Of a stretch of 64,000 nt of DNA, positions 1 to 10,481 are shown one piece after another. The stretch covers positions 124,001-188,000 of the forward strand of contig JAUIKF010000004.1 in the NCBI GenBank assembly GCA_030430575.1, written 5' to 3'. The DNA comes from Bacteroidia bacterium (GTDB lineage: Bacteria; Bacteroidota; Bacteroidia; J057). Every line of letters begins with the position of its first letter. Positions within the stretch are counted from its first letter, which is position 1. Below the pieces are notes generated by a model. It worked only from the letters and a program-made list of their open reading frames with translations. It was not told where the DNA came from and did not search any database. The translations under genes were made by a program, and so were the position numbers.

Positions 1-80
1 AAGGAGCAGCAGTCAAGAAAAGAGAAGATACCCATCGTATGGCAGAAGCCAATAAAGCGTTCTCTCACTTTAGGTTTTAA
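1..80 (+). CDS. rpsG: 30S ribosomal protein S7, 3' end (partial)
   Basis: The reading frame from base 3 to the TAA at 78-80 gives 25 residues containing KREDTHRMAEAN and ending SHFRF, the conserved C-terminus of S7. S7 nucleates assembly of the 30S head. The gene is cut by the window edge; its position 47 bases before fusA matches the standard str operon (rpsL-rpsG-fusA). Confidence 0.93.
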   Translation, partial: GAAVKKREDTHRMAEANKAFSHFRF

Positions 81-127
81 GAAAAATTAATATAAACAAA
101 GCAGCCTAAGCGAAAGGATTTTTTTCC

Positions 128-2236
128 ATGAAAAAAGTAGATCTAAAACATACGCGCAACCTCGGCATCATGGCTCACATTGATGCAGGGAAGACGACTA
201 CCACGGAGCGTATTCTCTATTATACTGGGATTACCCATAAAATTGGAGAAGTACACGACGGGGCAGCTACGATGGACTGGATGGAGCAAGAGCAAGAGCG
301 TGGTATCACCATTACCTCTGCGGCTACCACTGCCTATTGGCCATACAATGGCAAAGAACATCGTATCAATATCATTGACACGCCTGGTCACGTGGACTTC
401 ACAGTAGAAGTAGAGCGTTCACTTCGCGTGCTTGATGGGGCGGTAGCTGTTTTCTGTTCAGTAGGTGGTGTAGAGCCACAGTCTGAGACAGTTTGGCGCC
501 AAGCGGATAAGTACAAAGTGCCACGTATGGGCTTTGTCAATAAAATGGACCGTAGGGGCGCAGACTTTTTTGAAGTTGTAAAGCAGATCAAAGAGATGCT
601 TTCTGCAAACCCTGTCCCTATTCAGGTACCTATTGGTTCTGAAGAGAATTTCCGTGGCGTTGTTGACCTTTTGGACAAAAAAGCCATCATCTGGAATGAA
701 CATGACATGGGCATGACCTATGAAGAAGTTGAAATTCCAGCAGATCTAGTAGAAACTGTAGATAAGTATAGAAATGAACTGATTGAGGCAGTAGCGGAGT
801 ATGATGAAGTATTACTTGAAAAATACTTTGAAGACGAGGACTCAATCACACGTGAAGAGGTATTAGAGGCATTGCGCAAGGCGACTCTCGATATGGCTAT
901 CACACCTATGATGTGTGGCTCTGCCTTCAAAAACAAAGGAGTCCAGGCGATGCTTGATACGGTTTGTGCGTTGTTGCCTTCTCCACTGGATGTACCACCT
1001 GTAGAAGGGATCAATCCATATACTGAGAAAACCGAAATACGCTCAGCGTCAGAAGAAGAGCCATTTGCAGCGTTGGCATTTAAGATCATGACTGATCCTT
1101 ATGTTGGGCGTTTGGCATTCTTCCGTGTCTATTCTGGAAAAATTGATGGCGGATCTTATGTACTCAATAATCGTTCTGGGAAAAAAGAGCGCTTGAGCCG
1201 TATCCTCCAGATGCACTCAAATAAGCAAGAACAGATTCCAGCTATTGGAGCAGGTAATATCGCTGCAGGTATTGGATTTAAGAACATCCGTACTGGGGAT
1301 ACCCTCACGGATGTCGATCATCCACTCAATTTGGAAACCATTACCTTCCCTGATCCTGTGATCCAGAAGGCAGTAGAGCCAAAAACACAGTCGGACGAGG
1401 AGAAACTTACTACCGGCCTAGTGAAATTGGCGGAAGAAGATCCTACTTTCAAAGTCCATACAGATGAAGAGTCAGGTCAGACCATTATCTCTGGTATGGG
1501 CGAACTTCACCTGGAGATCATCATTGACCGCTTGAAGCGTGAGTTTAAAGTAGAAGTAAACGAAGGAGAACCTCAGGTATCTTATCGTGAAGCGATTACA
1601 GGAAATGTGACACACCGTGAAGTATACAAGAAGCAGACTGGTGGTCGTGGTAAATTCGCAGATGTCCAGATTGAATTCTCTCCACTCCCAGAAGATTCTG
1701 AAGTGGAATTCGAATTCGAGAATGCGATTAAAGGAGGAAATATTCCTAAAGAATTTATCCCTTCTGTAGAAAAAGGAATCAAAGGAGCCTTGTCTGAAGG
1801 AGTTCTTGCAGGTTATCCATTGAGTGGGGTCAAAGCAAGGCTATTTGACGGTAGCTTCCACGCAGTAGACTCAGATCAGCTTTCTTTTGAATTGGCAGGT
1901 CGTCTGGCATTTAAACATGCTGGAGCGAAAGCTAAGCCAGTTCTGAAAGAACCTATCATGGCAGTAGAAGTAGTTACCCCAGAGGAGTATATGGGAGCTA
2001 TTGTCGGGGACTTGAACCGTAGGAGAGGTCAAATCGAAGGAATGAATCCTCGCGGAAATGCCCAGGTAATCAAAGCAAAAGTGCCGCTTTCTGAACTCTT
2101 CGGCTATGTAACTGCGCTAAGGACTGTTTCTTCGGGAAGGGCTGTATCTACTATGCAGTTTGACTCTTACAAACAAGCAACCAATGCTATCCAAGAAGAA
2201 GTGGTAGCAAAAGTAAAAGGATTATCAAAAGTATAA
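128..2236 (+). CDS. fusA: translation elongation factor G
   Basis: This 702-residue protein is the normal length for EF-G, the GTPase that drives ribosomal translocation. The G1 motif AHIDAGKT lies at residues 16-23, followed by RGITI (G2), DTPGHVDF (G3), NKMD (G4) and GSAF (G5). The C-terminal part carries the usual domain IV/V signature around [16 protein letters not shown]. The ATG at 128 follows an A/T-rich stretch with no Shine-Dalgarno sequence. A strong hairpin terminator follows the stop, so fusA appears to close the str operon. Confidence 0.98.
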   Translation: MKKVDLKHTRNLGIMAHIDAGKTTTTERILYYTGITHKIGEVHDGAATMDWMEQEQERGITITSAATTAYWPYNGKEHRINIIDTPGHVDFTVEVERSLRVLDGAVAVFCSVGGVEPQSETVWRQADKYKVPRMGFVNKMDRRGADFFEVVKQIKEMLSANPVPIQVPIGSEENFRGVVDLLDKKAIIWNEHDMGMTYEEVEIPADLVETVDKYRNELIEAVAEYDEVLLEKYFEDEDSITREEVLEALRKATLDMAITPMMCGSAFKNKGVQAMLDTVCALLPSPLDVPPVEGINPYTEKTEIRSASEEEPFAALAFKIMTDPYVGRLAFFRVYSGKIDGGSYVLNNRSGKKERLSRILQMHSNKQEQIPAIGAGNIAAGIGFKNIRTGDTLTDVDHPLNLETITFPDPVIQKAVEPKTQSDEEKLTTGLVKLAEEDPTFKVHTDEESGQTIISGMGELHLEIIIDRLKREFKVEVNEGEPQVSYREAITGNVTHREVYKKQTGGRGKFADVQIEFSPLPEDSEVEFEFENAIKGGNIPKEFIPSVEKGIKGALSEGVLAGYPLSGVKARLFDGSFHAVDSDQLSFELAGRLAFKHAGAKAKPVLKEPIMAVEVVTPEEYMGAIVGDLNRRRGQIEGMNPRGNAQVIKAKVPLSELFGYVTALRTVSSGRAVSTMQFDSYKQATNAIQEEVVAKVKGLSKV

Positions 2237-2243
2237 TATATAG

Positions 2244-2275
2244 TGAGTGAAGGTGATTTCCTTCACTCATTTTTT
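2244..2275 (+). terminator. Rho-independent terminator or attenuator between fusA and rpsJ
   Basis: A perfect 10-bp stem, TGAGTGAAGG (2244-2253) with CCTTCACTCA (2260-2269), encloses a six-base loop and is followed by six T residues. It lies eight bases after the fusA stop and 45 bases before rpsJ. It would separate the str operon from the S10 operon, or act as an attenuator if transcription continues through. Confidence 0.85.
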
Positions 2276-2319
2276 ATTGAATATTTGTCAGGTCGTTCTC
2301 TCAATCAAGACGCTAAACA

Positions 2320-2625
2320 ATGACGCAGAAAATCAGAATCAAACTGAAGTCTTACGACCACAATTTGGTAGATAAGTCGGCAGAAAAAATTGTTCGCACG
2401 GTCAAGGGTACAGGTGCTGTTGTCAGCGGTCCTATTCCATTGCCTACCGAACGTCAGGTGGTGACAGTCAACAGGTCTCCTCACGTCAATAAAAAATCTC
2501 GTGAGCAATTTGAAATTAGTTCTTATAAGCGCCTGATTGACATCTTCAGCTCTAGCTCCAAAACAGTAGATGTACTCATGAAGCTAGAACTTCCAAGTGG
2601 AGTCGACGTCGAGATCAAAGTGTAA
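2320..2625 (+). CDS. rpsJ: 30S ribosomal protein S10
   Basis: This is a 101-residue S10 ([11 protein letters not shown] at the N-terminus, [20 protein letters not shown] in the middle). S10 sits in the 30S head and is also the NusE partner in antitermination complexes. It opens the S10 operon. Because a terminator lies just upstream, a promoter is expected within 2276-2319; AATATTTG at 2281-2288 is one mismatch from the Bacteroidota -7 box, but I see no clear -33 partner. Confidence 0.98.
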   Translation: MTQKIRIKLKSYDHNLVDKSAEKIVRTVKGTGAVVSGPIPLPTERQVVTVNRSPHVNKKSREQFEISSYKRLIDIFSSSSKTVDVLMKLELPSGVDVEIKV

Positions 2626-2651
2626 TTAATCAAATTCGTTCATCCATTTAT

Positions 2652-2669
2652 GTTGTCCATATAGACAAC
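2652..2669 (+). promoter_or_regulatory. hairpin in the rpsJ-rplC gap (possible leader structure)
   Basis: GTTGTC (2652-2657) pairs perfectly with GACAAC (2664-2669) across a six-base loop, in the 63-base gap ahead of rplC. Most other gaps in this operon are 1-33 bases. Lack of a following T tract argues against a terminator. A translational control element for L3 is inference. Confidence 0.35.
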
Positions 2670-2688
2670 CGCTAATTGAAACACTGTT

Positions 2689-3312
2689 ATGGCAGGAATT
2701 ATTGGAAAAAAATTAGGGATGACAAGTGTCTTTGACGAAAATCGCGTCAATAAGGCATGTACCCTGATTCTAGTGGAGCCAAACGTCGTCACCCAAGTCA
2801 AGTCTGAAGAAACAGATGGCTATGCCGCTGTTCAGTTGGCGACAGGTGAGACAAAGGCCAAAAACACCTCAAAAGCGCTTCAAGGGCATTTTGACAAAGC
2901 AAATACTTCTCCTAAGCATAAGCTGGTAGAATTTGACTTTTCTGGAACTGATATGGACCTCAATCTCGGGGATGAGGTATCAGTTGAGCTTTTTGAAGAA
3001 GGTGAGTTTGTTGATGTGATTGGAACATCAAAAGGAAAAGGCTTTCAAGGTGTTGTAAAACGCCATGGCTTTAGAGGGGTCGGCGGTCGTACACACGGTC
3101 AGCATAATCGCGAGCGCGCACCAGGTTCTTTGGGACCAGGTTCTACCCCTTCTCGTGTTTTCAAAGGAATGCGAATGGCAGGGAAAATGGGTAATAGCCG
3201 TGTAAATGTGCAAAACCTACAAGTATTGAAGGTCATCCCTGAAAAAAAGCTTTTAGTAGTTTCCGGTGCTATTCCTGGTGCCAAAGGTTCATATGTCATA
3301 GTAGAGAAATAA
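2689..3312 (+). CDS. rplC: 50S ribosomal protein L3
   Basis: This 207-residue protein contains the L3 loop signature ([16 protein letters not shown], then [16 protein letters not shown]) that reaches towards the peptidyl-transferase centre. The GQ context of the usual methylated glutamine is present (HGQHN). The stop codon TAA shares its last base with the rplD start (TAATG), which suggests translational coupling. Confidence 0.98.
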   Translation: MAGIIGKKLGMTSVFDENRVNKACTLILVEPNVVTQVKSEETDGYAAVQLATGETKAKNTSKALQGHFDKANTSPKHKLVEFDFSGTDMDLNLGDEVSVELFEEGEFVDVIGTSKGKGFQGVVKRHGFRGVGGRTHGQHNRERAPGSLGPGSTPSRVFKGMRMAGKMGNSRVNVQNLQVLKVIPEKKLLVVSGAIPGAKGSYVIVEK

Positions 3313-3944
3313 TGGAAGCAGCAGTTTACAATATAGAAGGACAAACAACAGGTAGATCTGTAGAATTGTCTGAAAGCATATTCGGGATTGAAAATCCAAA
3401 CGATCATGCAATCTACCAAGATGTACGCCTGATTCTGGCTAACCGCCGTCAAGGGACGCACAAAGCTAAAGAAAGAGGTGAAATATCAGGTAGTAACAAA
3501 AAACCTTACCGCCAAAAAGGAACCGGTAACGCTCGTGCTGGACATAAGCGTTCTCCTTTGAGAAGACACGGTGGAACCATCTTTGGCCCTCGTCCACGTG
3601 ACTACAGCTTTAAGCTTAATAAAAAGCAAAGAGTTCTGGCGCGTTTGGGAGCCTTGACTTACAAGGCAAGAGAAGAAGGCATTGTTGTTTTAGAGAATTT
3701 CGAGTTTGAAAACCCTAAGACAAAAGAGTTTTTGGCCATCCTCAATAACTTTGAATTGGCAAACACCAAAATATTGATGGTCCTTTCAGAGCCTAGCGAA
3801 AATCTAATGCTTTCTGGTCGCAACCTTAAGAATGCAAAAGTGATGGAAGCGCGAGACCTGAATACCTACGATATTCTTAATGCAGAAAAACTTCTCATAC
3901 AAGAAGGAGCTGTCAATATCATCAATGAACAATTAGCAAAATAG
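3312..3944 (+). CDS. rplD: 50S ribosomal protein L4
   Basis: This 210-residue L4 has the extended loop region QGTHKAKERGEISGSNKKPY followed by KGTGNARAGHKRSPLRRHGG, the part that lines the exit tunnel. In E. coli L4 is also the repressor of its own operon. Whether that holds here cannot be told from sequence. It starts on the last base of the rplC stop. Confidence 0.98.
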   Translation: MEAAVYNIEGQTTGRSVELSESIFGIENPNDHAIYQDVRLILANRRQGTHKAKERGEISGSNKKPYRQKGTGNARAGHKRSPLRRHGGTIFGPRPRDYSFKLNKKQRVLARLGALTYKAREEGIVVLENFEFENPKTKEFLAILNNFELANTKILMVLSEPSENLMLSGRNLKNAKVMEARDLNTYDILNAEKLLIQEGAVNIINEQLAK

Positions 3945-3948
3945 AGCT

Positions 3949-4242
3949 ATGAGTATCTTGAAGAGACCGATCATAACTGAAAAAACTGCTTCATTGATGG
4001 AGCAAGGAACCCCTCAATATGGATTTGAGGTAGCAATGGGAGCTTCGAAAGCAGACGTCAAAAAAGAAATTGAACGCGTCTACGAAGTAGAAGTCGTGAA
4101 TGTGAATACCATGATAGTAAATGGAAAGCGTCGTCAGCGTTTCTCCAAGCGGGGAGTTGTCCATGGCAAATCTCCCAACTATAAAAAGGCAATTATTACC
4201 CTGAAAGATGGGCATGAGATAGATTTCTATAAGCATATTTAA
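3949..4242 (+). CDS. rplW: 50S ribosomal protein L23
   Basis: A 97-residue L23 ([16 protein letters not shown] at the N-terminus, [17 protein letters not shown] in the loop). L23 lies at the tunnel exit and docks trigger factor, SRP and SecY. The ATG follows the rplD stop by four bases. Confidence 0.97.
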   Translation: MSILKRPIITEKTASLMEQGTPQYGFEVAMGASKADVKKEIERVYEVEVVNVNTMIVNGKRRQRFSKRGVVHGKSPNYKKAIITLKDGHEIDFYKHI

Positions 4243-4259
4243 TCAGAAACAAAGTACTC

Positions 4260-5084
4260 ATGGGTGTAAGAAAATTAAAGCCAACCACTCCGGGACAGAG
4301 ACGTAGATCTGTTTCTGATTTCGATACGGTCACGAAGTCCACGCCAGAGAAGGCTTTGACAAATTCTGTCAAGCGCAGTGGTGGACGTAATGCAAAAGGG
4401 CGTATGACAGTCCGCTATCGCGGCGGAGGTCACAAGCGTCGCTATAGAGTTGTAGACTTTAAAAGGGATAAATTTGGTGTTCCTGCTACAGTCAAAGCAA
4501 TAGAATATGATCCAAACCGCACGGCGCGTATTGCATTGTTATTCTATGCAGATGGTGAAAAGCGATATATCATCGCTCCAGCCAAACTCGAAGTTGGATC
4601 CACGGTAGTTTCTGGAGAGAAAGTGGAGCCAGTTGTTGGGAATGCCATGAAATTAAAGAATATCCCACTAGGTACCTTTGTGCATAACATAGAGCTTCGC
4701 CCTGGTGCTGGAGGAGAGATGGCGAGAAGTGCTGGTACTTTTGCTCAGCTCAGCAGTAAAGATGGCAAGTATGCCATTTTGAAGCTACCTTCTGGTGAGA
4801 CTCGGATGGTGATGTTGGAATGTATGGCCACTGTTGGAACAGTTGGTAATGCAGAACACCAAAACATTATCCTAGGTAAGGCAGGTCGCAAGCGTTGGTT
4901 GGGCCGTAGACCACGGACTAGAGGAGTTGCGATGAACCCTGTCGATCACCCAATGGGAGGTGGTGAAGGTCGCGCTTCAGGTGGTCACCCACGTAGCCGG
5001 AACGGTGTTCCTGCCAAGGGGTATAAAACCAGAAGCAAAAAGAAAGCTACCAATCGTTTTATTATTAGTAGGAAAAAGAAATAA
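4260..5084 (+). CDS. rplB: 50S ribosomal protein L2
   Basis: A 274-residue L2 of standard length. The RNA-binding block [17 protein letters not shown] and the C-terminal block [20 protein letters not shown] are intact; the latter holds the conserved histidine near the peptidyl-transferase centre. The highly basic tail ([18 protein letters not shown]) is typical. Confidence 0.98.
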   Translation: MGVRKLKPTTPGQRRRSVSDFDTVTKSTPEKALTNSVKRSGGRNAKGRMTVRYRGGGHKRRYRVVDFKRDKFGVPATVKAIEYDPNRTARIALLFYADGEKRYIIAPAKLEVGSTVVSGEKVEPVVGNAMKLKNIPLGTFVHNIELRPGAGGEMARSAGTFAQLSSKDGKYAILKLPSGETRMVMLECMATVGTVGNAEHQNIILGKAGRKRWLGRRPRTRGVAMNPVDHPMGGGEGRASGGHPRSRNGVPAKGYKTRSKKKATNRFIISRKKK

Positions 5085-5100
5085 TTAACCTGAATATAAG

Positions 5101-5379
5101 ATGGCCAGATCGCTTAAAAAAGGTCCATTTATTGACCCCAAACTCGAAAGGAAAATCTTTCGAATGAATGATCGCGGCGAAAAACGCCTCGTCAAAACTT
5201 GGGCACGTCGGTCGATGATTTCCCCAGATTTTGTAAGCCATACCATTGCGGTGCATAATGGGAATAAATTTATTCCTGTATACATCTCTGAGAATATGGT
5301 AGGACATAAACTCGGCGAATTTGCACCCACAAGGACCTTCCGGGGTCATGCTGGTAGCCGTAAGGATAAAAGGAGGTAA
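5101..5379 (+). CDS. rpsS: 30S ribosomal protein S19
   Basis: A 92-residue S19 ([32 protein letters not shown]). It lies in the 30S head and contacts tRNA through its C-terminal tail. Its final Arg codons (KDKRR) create an AGGAGG run at 5371-5376 directly ahead of the rplV start. The stop overlaps the first possible rplV ATG by one base. Confidence 0.98.
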   Translation: MARSLKKGPFIDPKLERKIFRMNDRGEKRLVKTWARRSMISPDFVSHTIAVHNGNKFIPVYISENMVGHKLGEFAPTRTFRGHAGSRKDKRR

Positions 5380-5849
5380 TGATGGCAGAACAAGTTAAAA
5401 TGACCCGCAAAGAAAAAATTGAAGCAGGCATTCCTAAGCCTCCCAAGCGGAAAAAGACTTCCGCCGATGAGCTGAAAGCCTACAAAGAAGACACCTGTAA
5501 GGTGACGCTTCAAAATTACCGATCCTCAGCACGCAAGATGCGTTTGATTGTAGATCAAATTCGTGGAATGGAAGTATTTCAAGCACTGAGCGTGCTGAAG
5601 TTCACGCCAAAAGCGGCCGCACCTGCCGTGGAACGACTTCTTCGTTCTGCTGTGGCAAGCTGGGAAGAAAAGTTTGATGAGCGTGTAGACGTTGGGACTC
5701 ATTATGTCAGCGAAGTGTTTGTAGATAGCGCGCGTATGCTGAAACGATTGAGACCGGCACCACAAGGACGTGCTCATTTGATCCGAAAACGCTACTGCCA
5801 TGTTACTTTGGTGCTAGACGAAATAATAGAAGAAGAAGCTGAAGATTAA
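5379..5849 (+). CDS. rplV: 50S ribosomal protein L22, N-terminally extended
   Basis: The L22 core is clear ([34 protein letters not shown]). The protein is 156 residues against about 110 in E. coli, because of a Lys-rich N-terminal extension of about 35-40 residues ([20 protein letters not shown]). Two adjacent ATGs exist (5379 and 5382). AGGAGG at 5371-5376 is five bases from the second, a good Shine-Dalgarno spacing, so initiation at 5382 is possible. The extension resembles what is usual in this phylum. Confidence 0.96.
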   Translation: MMAEQVKMTRKEKIEAGIPKPPKRKKTSADELKAYKEDTCKVTLQNYRSSARKMRLIVDQIRGMEVFQALSVLKFTPKAAAPAVERLLRSAVASWEEKFDERVDVGTHYVSEVFVDSARMLKRLRPAPQGRAHLIRKRYCHVTLVLDEIIEEEAED

Positions 5850-5878
5850 GCGAACCATCAACTCAAAAATCAAGCAAA

Positions 5879-6574
5879 TTGGGACAGAAAACACATCCAA
5901 TAGGCCTTAGACTGGGCATCATCAAAGGTTGGGAATCCAACTGGTTTGGTGGGAAAAACTTCGCCGACAAGCTAGTCGAAGACGATCAGATTCGTACATA
6001 TCTGGTTGCTCGTATCCCGAAAGGGGGCATCTCAAAAATTGTGATTGAGCGTACGCTGAAGAAAATCACAATTACCATTCACACCTCCCGACCAGGAATT
6101 GTGATTGGAAAGGGCGGTAAAGAAGTCGATAAGCTTCGTGAAGAGATCAAAAAGATCACAAACAAAGATGTGCAGATCAACATCTTCGAAATAAAGCGTC
6201 CAGAACTCGATGCGACACTTGTGGGGCAGCAAATCGCTCAGCAATTAGAAGCGCGTATTTCTTTTCGTAGAGCGATGAAAATGTCTTTGGCAGCGACGAT
6301 GCGTGCTGGTGCTCAAGGATGCAAAATCATGTGCTCAGGACGACTTGGTGGAGCGGAAATGGCTCGTACAGAGCAATACAAAGATGGACGTATTCCACTT
6401 CAGACGCTGAGAGCAGACATAGATTATGCACTGGTTGAAGCCAAAACGATCTACGGAATCATCGGGGTAAAGGTCTGGATTTTCAAAAACGAGATTTTCG
6501 GAAAAGTTGACCTCTCACCAAATCCAAAAAGTGATCGCAAAGGTGGCGGTGGCGGCCGTAAGCGTAGGAGATAG
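5879..6574 (+). CDS. rpsC: 30S ribosomal protein S3 (TTG start)
   Basis: This 231-residue S3 begins at TTG 5879: the conserved [14 protein letters not shown] starts exactly there and no in-frame ATG precedes it. The KH RNA-binding loop [15 protein letters not shown] is intact, as is the C-terminal mRNA-entry region ([23 protein letters not shown], key residues R, G, E). The tail is Gly/Arg-rich. The non-ATG start may tune expression. Confidence 0.96.
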   Translation: MGQKTHPIGLRLGIIKGWESNWFGGKNFADKLVEDDQIRTYLVARIPKGGISKIVIERTLKKITITIHTSRPGIVIGKGGKEVDKLREEIKKITNKDVQINIFEIKRPELDATLVGQQIAQQLEARISFRRAMKMSLAATMRAGAQGCKIMCSGRLGGAEMARTEQYKDGRIPLQTLRADIDYALVEAKTIYGIIGVKVWIFKNEIFGKVDLSPNPKSDRKGGGGGRKRRR

Positions 6575-6604
6575 AAATAGATTGGTTAATTAAGCTATAA
6601 ACAA

Positions 6605-7030
6605 ATGTTACAGCCAAAAAAGACTAAATATAGAAGGGTTCAGAAAGGTAAGGGCAAGATGGAAGGAAACGCCCATCGTGGGACCTCCGTAGCCTTTGGC
6701 TCTTATGGGTTGAAAGCACTTGAGCGTGCCTGGATCAATTCTCGCCAAATAGAAGCAGCTCGTATTACGATATCGCGTGCAATGAAGCGTGAAGGTAAGT
6801 TTTGGATCCGCATTTTCCCAGACAAGCCTATTACCAAGAAGCCTGCTGAAGTACGAATGGGTAAAGGTAAAGGCTCGCCAGAATATTGGGCTGCAGTTGT
6901 ATTGCCTGGCCGAATTATGTTCGAACTAGATGGCGTTTCTGAAGAAGTAGCAAAAGAAGCACTTCGTTTGGCTTCTAATAAACTTCCTATTAAGACCAAA
7001 TTTGTTTACCGTAGAGATTTGCAATCATAA
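6605..7030 (+). CDS. rplP: 50S ribosomal protein L16
   Basis: A 141-residue L16 ([52 protein letters not shown]). L16 organises the A-site side of the 50S subunit. Thirty bases separate it from rpsC. Confidence 0.98.
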   Translation: MLQPKKTKYRRVQKGKGKMEGNAHRGTSVAFGSYGLKALERAWINSRQIEAARITISRAMKREGKFWIRIFPDKPITKKPAEVRMGKGKGSPEYWAAVVLPGRIMFELDGVSEEVAKEALRLASNKLPIKTKFVYRRDLQS

Positions 7031-7051
7031 CCGCATTATCCCTTTCCTGCT

Positions 7052-7258
7052 ATGAAAGCTAGCGAAATAAGAGACTTAACCACAGAAGAGATTGTTGCTC
7101 GTCTCAAGGATGAGACAGAGAAACTCCTACGCTTGAAACTTAATCATGCTGTATCGGCGGTAGAACGTCCTTCTGATATCCTGAATACCCGCAGAAATGT
7201 TGCTCGTCTCAAGACAATCTTGACACAGCGATCTGCAGAGGCACAAACAACGAATTAA
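7052..7258 (+). CDS. rpmC: 50S ribosomal protein L29
   Basis: A 68-residue, two-helix L29 (MKASEIRDLTTEEI; NTRRNVARLKTILTQR). It lies at the tunnel exit beside L23. The length and its position between rplP and rpsQ are standard. Confidence 0.96.
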   Translation: MKASEIRDLTTEEIVARLKDETEKLLRLKLNHAVSAVERPSDILNTRRNVARLKTILTQRSAEAQTTN

Positions 7259-7270
7259 TTTTAGCGTGTC

Positions 7271-7540
7271 ATGAGCGAAAATACTCCTAAAAGGAATGAG
7301 CGTAAGACCCGTATTGGGGTCGTAAAGTCCAACAACATGGATAGATCCATCGTGGTTGTGACAGAACGGAAAGTGAATCACCCAGTTTACGGAAAAGTCC
7401 AGAAAAAGTCTTCGACCTTTATGGCCCATGATGAGAACAACGAATGCGGCGTAGGTGACACCGTCAAGATCATGGAAACACGTCCACTCAGTAAGCGTAA
7501 GCGCTGGCGCCTAGTGGAAATTATTGAAAAGGCTAAATAA
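7271..7540 (+). CDS. rpsQ: 30S ribosomal protein S17
   Basis: An 89-residue S17 with OB-fold motifs [34 protein letters not shown] and [18 protein letters not shown]. It is a primary 16S rRNA-binding protein. It follows rpmC by 12 bases. Confidence 0.98.
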   Translation: MSENTPKRNERKTRIGVVKSNNMDRSIVVVTERKVNHPVYGKVQKKSSTFMAHDENNECGVGDTVKIMETRPLSKRKRWRLVEIIEKAK

Positions 7541-7558
7541 TAAGAACCCAGTAATACC

Positions 7559-7927
7559 ATGATACAGCAAGAATCCAGACTAAAAGTCGCTGACAATAGC
7601 GGAGCAAAAGAAATCCTGTGTATTCGCGTTTTGGGCGGTACCAGGAAACGCTATGCCAGAATCGGTGACAGCATTGTATGTAGCGTGAAATCTGCTGACC
7701 CTAGGGCTAATGTCAAAAAAGGGGATGTAGTCAAAGCAGTAGTGGTAAGAACCAGGAAAGAAATACGAAGGAAAGATGGCTCATACATCAGGTTTGATGA
7801 TAATGCAGCTGTGCTACTTGCCACAGACGGTGGCCCCAGAGGTACGCGTATTTTTGGCCCAGTGGCACGTGAGTTACGTGACAAAGGCTACATGAAAATT
7901 GTATCACTTGCACCAGAAGTGCTTTAA
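7559..7927 (+). CDS. rplN: 50S ribosomal protein L14
   Basis: A 122-residue L14 of exact family length ([41 protein letters not shown]). It forms part of the intersubunit surface and opens the spc part of the cluster. Confidence 0.98.
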   Translation: MIQQESRLKVADNSGAKEILCIRVLGGTRKRYARIGDSIVCSVKSADPRANVKKGDVVKAVVVRTRKEIRRKDGSYIRFDDNAAVLLATDGGPRGTRIFGPVARELRDKGYMKIVSLAPEVL

Positions 7928-7939
7928 TTAAAACTAGCG

Positions 7940-8254
7940 ATGAAGAAATTGCATATTAAAAAAGGAGACACTGTCCGCGTGTTGTGTGGAAAAGACAGAG
8001 GTGCTACAGGGCGTGTGTTGCTTGTATTTCCTGACAAGTATCGTGCGATTGTTGAAGGGGTAAACATGGTGCGTAAACACGTAAAGCCCAACCAGCAAAG
8101 TCCTCAAGGTGGAATCGTAGAGCAAGAAGCCTCAATCCACCTATCAAATTTGATGTTGATGGAGGGTAATACTCCTACTCGGACAGGAAGAATGAAAAAT
8201 GAAGAGGGAAAAGGATGGGTTCGATATTCAAAAAATACAGGAAATCCAGTTTAA
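7940..8254 (+). CDS. rplX: 50S ribosomal protein L24
   Basis: A 104-residue L24 with an N-terminal KOW motif (KKGDTVRVLCGKDRGATGRV). L24 is an assembly initiator at the tunnel exit. The gap to rplN is 12 bases. Confidence 0.97.
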   Translation: MKKLHIKKGDTVRVLCGKDRGATGRVLLVFPDKYRAIVEGVNMVRKHVKPNQQSPQGGIVEQEASIHLSNLMLMEGNTPTRTGRMKNEEGKGWVRYSKNTGNPV

Positions 8255-8276
8255 GCGATTAATGTGATAAATTGTC

Positions 8277-8843
8277 ATGGCTAACGAAAACAGACTATTC
8301 AAGCAATATAAGGAAAAGGTAGTCCCTGCTTTAATAAAGGAATTCAATTATCATTCCGTTATGCAGGTCCCTAAACTACAGAAGATAGTCCTCAACCGTG
8401 GGGTTGGAGATGCAGTAGGAGACAAAAAACTCATTGATAATGCTGTGCAAGAGATTGGATTGATCTCAGGACAAAAAGCGATTGTGATCAATGCGAAAAA
8501 AAGTGTCTCAAACTTTAAACTTCGTGAAGGAATGCCGATCGGAGTGAAAGTGACCCTACGTTCTAATCACATGTATGAGTTTCTCGACCGCTTTATTAAT
8601 GTAGCACTTCCACGTGTGCGTGACTTTAAGGGGATTCCTCCAAAAGGATTTGATGGAAGAGGCAACTTCAGTATTGGGGTAAAGGAGCAAATTATCTTTC
8701 CTGAGATAGATGTAGATAAAATCAGTAAGATATCTGGACTTGATGTGACATTCGTCACCTCAGCGAAGACAGATGAAGAAGCCCTTGCTCTTTTTAGGGA
8801 GTTTGGGATGCCTTTCCAAGGACTTAAAAAAGTAAACGCATAA
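8277..8843 (+). CDS. rplE: 50S ribosomal protein L5
   Basis: A 188-residue L5 ([54 protein letters not shown]). It binds 5S rRNA and contacts the P-site tRNA. The stop is followed by ACT and then the rpsN ATG. Confidence 0.98.
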   Translation: MANENRLFKQYKEKVVPALIKEFNYHSVMQVPKLQKIVLNRGVGDAVGDKKLIDNAVQEIGLISGQKAIVINAKKSVSNFKLREGMPIGVKVTLRSNHMYEFLDRFINVALPRVRDFKGIPPKGFDGRGNFSIGVKEQIIFPEIDVDKISKISGLDVTFVTSAKTDEEALALFREFGMPFQGLKKVNA

Positions 8844-8846
8844 ACT

Positions 8847-9116
8847 ATGGCTAGGAAGTCGGCATTAGCGAGACAAAAAAAGCGAGAAAAACTCGTGGCG
8901 CAATACGCGGCGAAGCGTCAGGCGTTGAAGGAGGCTGGAGATTACCAAGCGCTTGCCTTATTACCCAAGAACTCATCTCCTGTAAGGTTGCATAATCGCT
9001 GCAAGCTTACTGGAAGACCTAGAGGTTATATCAGGAGATTTGGAATCTCTCGAATTAAATTCAGAGAGCTTGCGCTACAAGGAAAAATACCCGGAGTAAA
9101 GAAATCTAGTTGGTAA
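8847..9116 (+). CDS. rpsN: 30S ribosomal protein S14, zinc-free type
   Basis: An 89-residue S14 ([36 protein letters not shown]). It is the long form without the CxxC...CxxC zinc ribbon of the short S14; only one Cys is present. Gaps of three bases (ACT) lie on both sides, to rplE and rpsH. Confidence 0.97.
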   Translation: MARKSALARQKKREKLVAQYAAKRQALKEAGDYQALALLPKNSSPVRLHNRCKLTGRPRGYIRRFGISRIKFRELALQGKIPGVKKSSW

Positions 9117-9119
9117 ACT

Positions 9120-9518
9120 ATGTATACAGATCCAATAGCAGATTTTCTGACACGTATCAGAAATGCACAACAAGCAAAGCACAAGATTGTAGAAATCCCC
9201 GCTTCTAAGCTGAAGCAGGAGATTACCAAAGTGCTACATGACCAAGGCTACATTCGCCGCTATAAATTTGTAGATGCAAAGCCACAAGGGGTGATAAAAA
9301 TTGCCCTGAAATACAATAAGGAAAATAAGCGGCCAGCAATCTCAAAATTGCTTCGTTATAGTAAACCTGGTCTTCGGAAATATGCAAAGGCTTCCGAAAT
9401 GCCAAATGTTCTTAATGGGCTTGGTATTGCAATTGTCTCAACTCCACAAGGGGTAATGACAGGCAAAGAAGCCAAGGCGCAGAATGTAGGTGGCGAAGTA
9501 TTGTGTTTCATTCATTAG
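9120..9518 (+). CDS. rpsH: 30S ribosomal protein S8
   Basis: A 132-residue S8 (TDPIADFLTRIRNAQQAKH; GLGIAIVSTPQGVMTGKEA; GGEVLCFIH at the end). In E. coli S8 represses the spc operon by binding an mRNA site that mimics 16S rRNA. I did not find an equivalent site here by eye. Confidence 0.98.
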   Translation: MYTDPIADFLTRIRNAQQAKHKIVEIPASKLKQEITKVLHDQGYIRRYKFVDAKPQGVIKIALKYNKENKRPAISKLLRYSKPGLRKYAKASEMPNVLNGLGIAIVSTPQGVMTGKEAKAQNVGGEVLCFIH

Positions 9519-9531
9519 AGATATTAGAAAA

Positions 9532-10086
9532 ATGTCCAGAATAGGAAATAACCCAATCTCGATTCCCTCAGGAGTCACTATTAGTGTCGATAAAAGCAAT
9601 GTGGTCAAAGTAAAAGGGCCCAAAGGCGAATTGACGCAGGCAGTAAACTCTGATCTGGAAATTAAGATTGAAGACGGAACCTTGACCGTAGCCCGACCTA
9701 CGGACCAAAAACGCCATAGAGCAATGCATGGCCTCTATCGTACCTTGGTCAACAATATGGTCGAAGGAGTTACGAATGGGTATGAGAAAAAAATGCAGGT
9801 GGTAGGTGTAGGTTACAGAGCTGAAGCGCAGGGCAATAAGCTGACGCTGGCTTTAGGATTCTCCCACCCTGTTGTTATGTTTCTCCCTCAGGAGGTACAA
9901 GTAGAGACTGAGTCTGCGCGTGGTAAAGACCCTATCATTACCCTCAAAAGTATTGATAAGCAGCTTATCGGGCAGATCGCAGCAAAAATAAGAGGCCTCC
10001 GTCCACCAGAGCCCTATAAAGGCAAAGGAATTCGCTTTGTAGGCGAGGAGATTAGGAGAAAAGCTGGTAAAGCCGCTGGCAAGTAG
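9532..10086 (+). CDS. rplF: 50S ribosomal protein L6
   Basis: A 184-residue L6 starting at ATG 9532 ([15 protein letters not shown]), the family N-terminus. An upstream in-frame start at 9490 would add 14 residues from inside rpsH and is rejected. The C-terminal rRNA-binding motif [11 protein letters not shown] is intact. Confidence 0.97.
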   Translation: MSRIGNNPISIPSGVTISVDKSNVVKVKGPKGELTQAVNSDLEIKIEDGTLTVARPTDQKRHRAMHGLYRTLVNNMVEGVTNGYEKKMQVVGVGYRAEAQGNKLTLALGFSHPVVMFLPQEVQVETESARGKDPIITLKSIDKQLIGQIAAKIRGLRPPEPYKGKGIRFVGEEIRRKAGKAAGK

Positions 10087-10112
10087 ACGTTAACCCAATA
10101 ATCTTGAATATA

Positions 10113-10475
10113 ATGGGAAAGCCATCTAATAAAGTACTGAGCAGATCTCGGATTAGAAGAAGAATCCGGACCCAAATCAAGGGGTCCATGGAGAGACCGC
10201 GACTGTCAATTTTCAGAAGTAATCGTCAGATTTATGCCCAAATCATCGATGATGATCAAGGCATTACCTTGGCAAGTTGTTCTTCTCGGTTAAAAGACGT
10301 AAATTCGCAGCCGCTTTCCAAAACAGAGCAAAGCAAAATGGTCGGTCAAAAACTGGCTGAATTGGCAAAAACTAAAGGCATTGAAAAGGTAGTATTTGAC
10401 CGTGGTGGATATAAATATCATGGAAGAGTGAAAGCCTTAGCAGAAGGTGCTCGTGAAGGAGGGCTAATTTTCTAA
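10113..10475 (+). CDS. rplR: 50S ribosomal protein L18
   Basis: A 120-residue L18 ([56 protein letters not shown]). It binds 5S rRNA with L5. ATG 10113 is preferred; a TTG three codons upstream (10104) is an alternative. Confidence 0.96.
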   Translation: MGKPSNKVLSRSRIRRRIRTQIKGSMERPRLSIFRSNRQIYAQIIDDDQGITLASCSSRLKDVNSQPLSKTEQSKMVGQKLAELAKTKGIEKVVFDRGGYKYHGRVKALAEGAREGGLIF

Positions 10476-10481
10476 ATTATC

